In this document: one piece after another, positions 57,101-64,000 of the stretch
Layout: each line of letters begins with the position of its first letter
Numbering within the stretch: position 1 is the stretch's first letter
Assembly: GCA_016490735.1 (NCBI GenBank)
Contig: JAEMWC010000020.1
Coordinates: 1,176,001 to 1,240,000 of the forward strand
DNA: 64,000 bases
Source of the DNA: Pachyseris speciosa
Taxonomy: Eukaryota; Cnidaria; Anthozoa; Scleractinia; Pachyseridae
Direction: 5' to 3'
Position numbers and translations under genes: made by a program
Notes under the pieces: model-generated
The model's input: the letters and a program-made list of their open reading frames with translations, nothing else
The model's database searches: none
Told to the model about the DNA's origin: nothing

Positions 57101-58616
57101 AGGCATGAAGTAAGGCTAGATTGGTGGGTTAGGGTTAGGGTTAAAATAATTAGGGTTGGAGTAGAGCTTGGGTAGGGTTGGGGTTGGGTTTAGGGTTAGG
57201 GTTAGTATTAGGGTCGAAATATCCAGTGTTCTTGCTTCCACTCTACACCTTGCTACATCACCAAGCTGTCAAGGGCTGTTCCAGGTACCCCAACCCCTCT
57301 AACTCTCTGCAATTGCTCAAGATTTCACAATTTCCTCCTGCTTTCTGGGTCCAAAGATTGAAAATGTGAAATGAGCTACAAATGGTATTTTTTGTTAAGG
57401 AAGGTGCTTGATTTCTAAGAACCTGGAGTGTGCCCCTAGGGGACCCTTGGTCATTTGTTATGACTTGCTCCCATGGGATACATGTCTGCATGAGAACAGT
57501 CAGAGCTCAGAGCTAAACGGATATTAATAATAACAAAATTTTTATTGAAATTTATGTGATGTAAAATGTAAGCTTAACGTCACTTAATGTTAATCTTATG
57601 TTAATATCTCTTCGCGTTTCAAGCAATCAAAAATGCCTATAATTTTTCTTAAAGGATTAGTTAAATCTAGGGAAATGGGAAATATTGAAGATATATTGAT
57701 GGTTTAAAATAATAAGCTTATCAGAATTTGAAGTTGGAAAATAGTAGATGGACGCCAAACAGTGCCCCACCAACCTGGAGTGCCCTTCTGGGGTGTGAAC
57801 TGTCTGGTGGTGTTTTAAAACTTTTTGTTTTTGCATTTCAATCAAATTCACGGCGGGAGTCCATGTTATGATCGGAATTTCACATGGTTAGCTCCCCACT
57901 CACCCCCTCACCTCCCATCTCCATTGTCAAGGCACTTTTACTGTCATGTGGTGTGCATATCAGAGATTATTCCCCAGGGAACAAACGTATCATTGGCAAG
58001 GTTTTCGTAGATTTTGAAATGCTGGTAGACATCTGAAATCATACTAACCTAGGTAGATGGCTGGTTTCCTCGTGCTCTTAGCGGTGTAGTGTGCGAGCAA
58101 GTAAGTTTACAAACCTCTTCTTTTTCAACTGTTAGAGTATTTGTATTTTCAAAAGCACCCTTCAGGCTTGGAAATTCAAAAACTGCTCTCCGCCGAACGA
58201 GCAGAAACAAAGCAGTTCTTTGCCGGTCGTGTGATACAGCATCAACAAGGCCTGGCTACTCAGGGGTGACAAAGTTTTTCCATCTCGGGTGGTAGGGTGA
58301 GTGAGCTTCGAAAACTAAACGAAAAAAAAAAAGTTCAAATTGCTTCATAGGCAGTAATACTTACGTGTGAGGTATCAGTAAAATTTCTTATTGCAGCTCT
58401 GAAAGAAGAAATCGAAGTTGTCTTGGTGAGAGTTAGAGGTATATCCTGGACCACCCCTACCCGGAGAGGGATGCAATTCCCTAGCTTCCCGCGCTTGGAC
58501 TGGAGCAGTGTCCACTCACGGGGCTCACTCACGCGGTTCATTGCAACGAGAAGGTGAACACACAAGGAGGGTAGGAATGCAGTGATTTGTAGTTCTTTTA
58601 CCGCTTTGTCCGACAT
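54185..58616 (-). CDS. Ankyrin-repeat and SOCS-box protein (ASB family)
   Basis: Proteins of this family present substrates to cullin-5 ubiquitin ligases: ankyrin repeats bind the target and the SOCS box binds elongin B/C. Four exons on the minus strand join in phase: 58616-58365, 56373-56068, 55317-54840, 54342-54185, giving 397 residues. Exon 1 (MSDKAVKELQITAFLPSLCV) has no recognised domain. Exons 2-3 encode about seven ankyrin repeats, for example HQTALHIAATTGDVDVIKLL, DGSTPLCFACSKGSIQCVRL and FGTALHIACLRGYVECVQSL. Exon 4 is the SOCS box: PPKLLQCCRLLIRQKL, then LPLPKRLKDYLNYYH. Similarity is greatest to the ASB5/9/11/13 group from memory. All splice sites are GT-AG. Confidence 0.9.
56755..56795. 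repeat. (GAT)n microsatellite
   Basis: A run of aataataatgatgatgatg units in the first ASB intron. Confidence 0.9.
57126..57215. repeat. Interstitial telomere-like TTAGGG repeats
   Basis: Several blocks of gggttagggttagggtta with degenerate units between them, about 90 bp in all, in the first ASB intron. Confidence 0.85.
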
Positions 58617-58681
58617 TATAAAAGACATGAGGAGAAAGGTTAGGCAAAGGAGAAAGCTTTTTAAATCATTTCCAGACAAAA
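58617..58681. promoter_or_regulatory. Compact bidirectional promoter region
   Basis: Only 65 bp separate the start codons of the minus-strand ASB gene and the plus-strand gene at 58,682. Each 5' UTR must be short or overlap the other gene. No TATA box is evident on either side. Confidence 0.55.
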
Positions 58682-59384
58682 ATGTTGGCTCCGAAATCTG
58701 GCAAAGGGCAAATCGGCAGTGATCGAGCTGAGAGAAATTCAAGCTCAGAGATCGAAGAAGATGACACTCCACTTGTTGTACGCTTGAATTCGCAAGGAAC
58801 TGGCCGGCGAAATGATACTGGAAAGCCACGGCTGCGTCCTGTTAAAACTAAGATAGCAGGATTTGTTATACCTCGGAAGAAGAAACAGGCGAAGGGTATG
58901 CACGCGTTCATCATGGTTTTTGTTAAGCTTAAGCTTATGTGAGGTTAATTTAAGTTCTTGTAAGGCATGCCAAGCGCGTTAGAAATACACGTAGAGAATT
59001 GTAAATTTAACATTACATGTCAGTTAATCACTTCTTGTTTTGAAATCGCTAGAACTTCTTCAGGTTTCCAATTTTAACACCAGAGAAGGGAAGGAATTGC
59101 TTCGAAATGTGCAGCAGTCGTACAAAGATCCAAATGTCGGAGCGACTTTCAAGTTTGAAAAGCTAGAACTTGTACACAACGATCAACTTTCAAGAGAGGT
59201 AGGTATTCATTCCTTTGACAAAACCAGATATATTATCTGATCTCTTTTCTTCGCTCATGTCTGACAATTTTTCGTATTTGTATCACAGTACCAAGAAAGG
59301 AAGCAGTGCATGAGAAATGAATCGCGAAATCCACGAGAACTGGAAGATAAATACGCGTTCCTTTACACGCTTGATCTCAACGAG
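58682..59384 (+). CDS. First three exons of an unrecognised gene (partial)
   Basis: Exons 58682-58895, 59053-59198 and 59289-59384 join in phase through GT-AG sites to give 152 residues, open at the 3' end. Exon 1 starts MLAPKSGKGQIGSDRAERNS and is acidic, then basic (IPRKKKQAKG). Exon 2 has NFNTREGKELLRNVQQSYKD. Exon 3 has YQERKQCMRN and LEDKYAFLYTLDLNE. The composition suggests an intracellular, possibly nuclear protein. I do not recognise the family, and I found no later exon before 64,000. It is divergent from the ASB gene. Confidence 0.65.
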
Positions 59385-60177
59385 GTTAGATTTGCGTCGT
59401 ATTTCTAAAAAAAGTTACTTCTTTGGGTGTTTTCATATTTGCTAGTTTTGTTTCTGTTCCATATGCATCCAATGTAGATTCTCTTGATTTCGACTACTCG
59501 CTATGCGGAGAGAATATAAGCTTACAATGTAGGTGTTTTAGAGGACTGAAAACTGTGAAAAAAAAATTAAAATGTTGTGTCGTACTCGGTAATGTATTCC
59601 AGGTAGATGATTTCTCATTAAAAGTTAAAACGAAATCAAGCTAAATCATATTTTAGATCTCGTGCACGCCAGATCTGAATTTTTGGTGGGATTGCATGAT
59701 ATTTTGCTAGTTTTTGGGACAATGAGCTTTCTGGCTTGGTTGCTGCGCCTGTTGATTTACTTTGATAAAAAGTAAAGAATATGAAGTTATTGCTCATCCA
59801 CATATTCACTATCTAACGACCTAAAAAATTTCCGGGTTTTTTTACAAATTCCTTTCGTTTTTTAAGTTTCTGTTTCTAGATTTTTTATATATTTATTTAT
59901 AGAAACGATCATGTACCGACATGAAAACAACAGCGCATGTAAATGTCTGGGAAAACAGCTGCCCACACTATAATTGAGTGTTCGAATGAAAAGATATTTT
60001 TAATGAGGTTTAATTTCTCGCCCAAATCGCGGCAATTGGTTTGGTTTTTTTTGTCAGTTATTTAAACAAACCTAAGAGTTTTAAATGGAGAATACTTCAT
60101 ATTTGTGTGAACTTTGTGATCAAAGCTTTAAAATTTGTTTTGCAAAATTTCATGTTCATTGAAATCAGTCAAGCCAG
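59385..60177. other. AT-rich intronic or intergenic DNA, nothing recognised
   Basis: No exon or repeat was identified. It probably belongs to an intron of the gene at 58,682. Confidence 0.4.
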
Positions 60178-60845
60178 GTCAAGCGTACCCCCCTAGAGCA
60201 TATTAATGAGTTGATTACTTGAACATTGAACCGTTAGTCGTTTGGAATAATGCAATCATTTTTGAAATATTCGAATCAAACTTCAATAGGCGATTTGCAT
60301 TATGGCGTCATTTTACTACAACTACCAGAAGTCCTATTGTTTTCCCTTTATTATTCAAATTTTTAAACCATGGTGGGGTTTAAATATCAATAGTCAGAAT
60401 TAGCAAGACAAAAAAAAAACTGAAGGATTCTGGTAGTGGTAGTAAAATGATGCCATCATGCAAATCGCCTATTGCTGATTGGACTATGCCCGTAGATGTG
60501 TTTGAAAAACGTGTTTGAGCAACGAGACTTTAATTCTGTTATCTCTTTTAATAGAGCACACCTTTTTTAGCCCTTTAAAATCCAACAATATTGTTCTTTC
60601 CGAGGAATCCTTAAAATAATAAATTTGTATGGAGCAAAATTAAATACAGCTGATAGCTTACAGTGTTGTAAACAACCAAAAATATTGACGAGAAAACTTG
60701 CTAGAACTTCGCCTAAAATCCTTTTATCATGCAATCGAAGTTTGATTCGAATATTTAAAAAAATGATTGCATTATTCAAAACAACTAACGGGTTCAATGT
60801 TCAAATAATCAACTCATTAATGTAATCTAGGGGGATATGCTTGAC
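60178..60845. mobile_element. MITE with a smaller MITE nested inside
   Basis: Outer ends GTCAAGCGTACCCCCCTAG and, inverted, GTCAAGCATATCCCCCTAG, arms about 100 bp. The inner element, at about 60,282-60,474, has ends aataggcgatttgcat and inverted ataggcgatttgcatg. The inner element interrupts the outer one. Confidence 0.75.
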
Positions 60846-60849
60846 AATA

Positions 60850-61066
60850 ATTACCGGTAATAATAACAATTTATTGACTTAGTATAGCACCTTTTAACAT
60901 AAAAATGATCAAAAGCGCTTTACATGAATTAAAAAATATATTTATATAAAAATACAATAACTGTAACGAATTATAAGAAATATCCATAAAACCTAACACT
61001 AAAAATTCACAATTGACCACCCACCCCCAAAGAATATATGTATATGTATACATGTATATATGTATA

Positions 61067-61125
<59 letters not shown>

Positions 61126-61470
61126 CTATATATATATGTATATATATAACTATATAAAACTCTAAAATCTGCTAATATGCTATTAAGAATTACTTGCTAT
61201 AAGCTAAATTAAAAAGGTATGTCTTAAGTTTCTTCTTAAAAATGCCGAGTGATGTTATTTCCCTAATATTTGCTGGAAGGCTGTTCCACAGTGTGGGGGC
61301 AGCAGCATAAAAAGAACGAGCTCCTAATGTAGAAAGCATACGCCCCTTGGGACGGTCCAAAAATAGTGAAGAATTTGATCTAAGGGAATAAGCAGAACAC
61401 GACTTAATAGACACTAAGTTACTAATATAGCTAGGTGACATATTATATATAGCCTTAAATATAATTGACC
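60850..61470 (-). mobile_element. LINE 3' end fragment
   Basis: A minus-strand ORF at 61,441-61,190 encodes the C-terminal tail typical of CR1/RTE-like reverse transcriptases: ARSFYAAAPTLWNSLPANIR, then FKKKLKTYLF. After it comes a (TATA)n stretch at 61,073-61,130 and a 3' UTR with catgtaaagcgc and ataaattgttattatt. Confidence 0.8.
61062..61150. repeat. (TA)n-rich microsatellite
   Basis: Pure tatata over more than 50 bp plus atgtatat units, inside the LINE fragment. Confidence 0.9.
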
Positions 61471-62372
61471 TGACTTGACTGTAATTATGGGCTGCTCTTT
61501 TCTAGTCTTCATAATGTTTCTCTGGAATTATGTGGTACATCTGCCATTCACTTGCTTTTTTGTGGACATGTCATTGGCTTCCCCATGGGGTCGATCCCCG
61601 GGCCTGCCAGGGAGATATGTGGGGGAATACAAGGAGATGGATGGGATTCTTTGCCCGAGGGTAGGGGGAAATCTTGACATTGTTTTATGGTCAAAAATTA
61701 GGGGGTGGGAAATTCACAAGTTTGAAAAGGATGTCACAGAGATTTTCAGCTGAGAGACACCTCACCCAGGGGAATTGAGAGATTCTCCGACCCCCCGGGG
61801 AAATTCCTCAACTTTGCTTGACTGATTTTACAATCCCCCTGGTTAGCCCGGGGGTCAACCCCACGGGGTAGCCGATGACACATGCATTAGTTGTTCATGG
61901 CTTGCAAGGAATAGAGAAGCATTTAACAGTGGGTTATGGCATAATTACGACATCCAATACCATTTTTGATTGCACATAAGTCAGACAAACTTTTTCAATT
62001 ACAGTGACAATAATTTTCTGAGGAAAGATTCCATGCAACCCTGTATATTAATTATATATGTGCTACAGTGTTGCTTTTCCACACAAACAGACAGCAAGTT
62101 TTTGTAGACTTTGAGTCAAAAAATACATTGTATAATGAATGTAAGGGGCTTCAAAGAAATCTTGTCATTTTTGTTTATGAACGAAAGTTTGTCTTCGTTG
62201 TAATGGTTTATCTCACCAAAATCATGACACGTGGGAGACTAACCTAATTACCATATTGCTGCTATAGATAAATAGACAGATAGATAGATAGTTTATTGAT
62301 AATCGTTTTGCAACCAAAAGATGAATTATACGATTATTTACAAAAAAGATAATATTAGTAATTACATTAAAA
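61471..62372. other. Non-coding DNA, nothing recognised
   Basis: A short degenerate G/C-rich stretch near 61,580-61,870 repeats the word ccccgggg, and (gata)n is seen at 62,270-62,293. No exon was supported. Confidence 0.4.
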
Positions 62373-63379
62373 AGATTTTACTATAAAAGTTAACGTTAAA
62401 AAACAACGACGTTTCGACCGATCAACGGTCATTTTCAAGTTGAAGGATAAAATTGTTTAACATGCGCTTATATAATAATCAATTGTAAAATGCTAATGAG
62501 GTACTGACTAAAACTCTAAAATATTTGCATAAAAACAATACGAGAAAATCGCGGCAATAATGGTGAGAACGCAAGGCAAAAGAGACAATATTAAAAGTGA
62601 ATAATTAGGTAAAAACTTTTGCGCGGATCGAATCACACTGTTTGTTCAGTTTTGGTTTAAGTTCACGAATAAAAAGCATTTCAAAAATCAAACAGTCTAA
62701 TCTACTCTGACACTTCTTTAAAATCTTGAAATTTGTTTCGATGGTCTCCGGATCCTGTCCATGCTCGTCCTTTGCGTGGTTGCCGATTGTTGATCGCTTA
62801 TGTTCCTCCACATGTTGATGTAGGTGTCGACTCGTGAAGCCGACATAGTCTGCATCACACAGACCACACTTATAGTGTGGTCTGTGTGATGCAGACTATG
62901 TCGTGTGGTCTGTGTGATGCAGACTATGTCGGCTTCACGAGTCGACACCTACATCAACGTGTGGAGGAACATAAGCGATCAACAATCGGCAACCACGCAA
63001 AGGACGAGCATGGACAGGATCCGGAGAGATTTTAAAGAAGTGTCAGAGTAGATTAGACTGTTTGATTTTTGAAATGCTTTTTATTCGTGAACTTAAACCA
63101 AAACTGAACAAACAGTGTGATTCGATCCGCGCAAAAGTTTTTACCTAATTATTCACTTTTAATATTGTCTCTTTTGCCTTGCGTTCTCACCATTATTGCC
63201 GCGATTTTCTCGTATTGTTTTTATGCAAATATTTTAGAGTTTTAGTCAGTACCTCATTAGCATTTTAGCATTGATTATTATATAAGCGCATGTTAAACAA
63301 TTTTATCCTTCAACTTGAAAATGACCGTTGATCGGTCGAAACGTCGTTGTTTTTTAACGTTAACTTTTATAGTAAAATC
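62373..63379. mobile_element. Head-to-head palindrome of Penelope-like 3' ends
   Basis: Arms of about 490-500 bp (62,373-62,870 and about 62,905-63,379) are inverted copies; the right arm lacks about 21 bp near 63,025. On the minus strand, the left arm encodes the C-terminal half of a GIY-YIG-type endonuclease: CDADYVGFTSRHLHQHVEEH, STIGNHAKDEHG, then LDCLIFEMLFIRELKPKLN. The right arm carries the mirrored coding sequence. Each arm ends with the hairpin GACCGTTGATCGGTC followed by GAAACG, a degenerate hammerhead-like motif (62,411-62,440 minus, 63,314-63,342 plus). Between the arms is a small extra dyad, tgtggtctgtgtgatgcag. Confidence 0.82.
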
Positions 63380-64000
63380 CGTTTCGTTTGTTGATTCGTA
63401 CATTAAAAAGACTACCAATAATTTAAAACAAGTTGTATATATGTATGTGAAACAAAGGAGTAAAGACACTCTATATCTGTACTAAAATAATTGTTGCTGC
63501 TATATATTAAGAAACCCTAACATAAGCTATTTGGCCATGGGATTGTCACCTTGAGGTGCTTGAGATGTGAGGTCAGTTCTATTAGTGGACAGTTCACAGT
63601 TGGACATCTGTTTGTATCCAATATAGACATCTCTATGGAAGACAGTTGGGACTGGCCTAAACAATGTCTTCTTTGGAAATATAATGATACTGATGCTTTT
63701 CAGCATGCACACTATAAATGGCTTTACAGTTCATAATATATTAACATGTTTTGCTCTATTCAAAAGGCAAAGAAAATTTGTGAAGTGGGTCTGCAGGTTG
63801 GGTCAACATCAATTTCTTGTCTGGGAGATCCCTCTATGGGTAAGCCAAAGATATCTTAAGTTGCAGTTGAACTCCTATAGTTTGAATTCTTAATTGTGCA
63901 GTCAAGAGAGGCATGAACTGAAGTTTAGTCACATGTTTATTGTGGCATACTTACAATTGATCTGTGGTTGTTGGTGGTCTTCTTGTCTACTTAACAAGTG
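63380..64000. other. Non-coding DNA, nothing recognised
   Basis: No exon with good splice sites was identified to the end of the window. Confidence 0.4.

Overview
The window is animal nuclear DNA. It holds spliced metazoan genes with ordinary GT-AG introns, and it is full of foldback MITEs, LINE fragments, Penelope-like fragments with hammerhead-ribozyme cores and one very large virus-derived DNA transposon. The repeat style suggests an anthozoan cnidarian, probably a stony coral. That placement is an inference; nothing here fixes the species.

Layout. 1-2.7 kb: MITEs and a foldback, no gene. 2.69-6.09 kb: a palindrome with arms of about 1.7 kb, made from flanking DNA plus the left end of the transposon. 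5,690-21,600: a Maverick/Polinton (adintovirus-like) element of 15.9 kb, bounded by a perfect 6-bp target duplication TTTGGG. It carries a broken protein-primed DNA polymerase B, a collagen/tail-fibre-like protein (minus strand), an A32/FtsK-like packaging ATPase (minus), an acidic conserved polinton protein, a conserved virion-type protein split by a LINE, a small proline-rich protein, a double-jelly-roll major capsid protein, a pX-like protein, a zinc-ribbon/phospholipase A2 protein cut by a second LINE, and short minus-strand ORFs at the right end. No integrase or protease was found. Most of its genes carry frameshifts or stops, so it is a dead copy. Each terminus is itself a palindrome of about 190 bp, and the terminal repeats run into coding sequence, so two divergent ORFs start with nearly the same N-terminus.

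21.6-29.8 kb: intergenic or 5' non-coding DNA with Penelope/hammerhead fragments and MITEs. 29.8-48.7 kb: a host gene in 21 coding exons (plus strand) for a NET1/ARHGEF3-type RhoA exchange factor (DH-PH). Its last exon reads out of frame after an A5 run, and one extra A would restore the conserved end of the PH domain. 49-54 kb: MITEs, including an hAT-type one with an 8-bp target duplication. 54.2-58.6 kb: a minus-strand ankyrin-repeat plus SOCS-box gene (ASB family, four exons, 397 aa). 58.7-59.4 kb: the first three exons of a divergent plus-strand gene that I do not recognise, with 65 bp between the two start codons. 59.4-64 kb: nested MITEs, a LINE 3' end and a palindromic Penelope-like pair.

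How the parts relate. The polinton genes form two transcription blocks typical of a virion-forming element: replication at the left, capsid, packaging and entry functions in the centre. The host genes are independent of it: a Rho-signalling regulator and a probable cullin-RING substrate adaptor.
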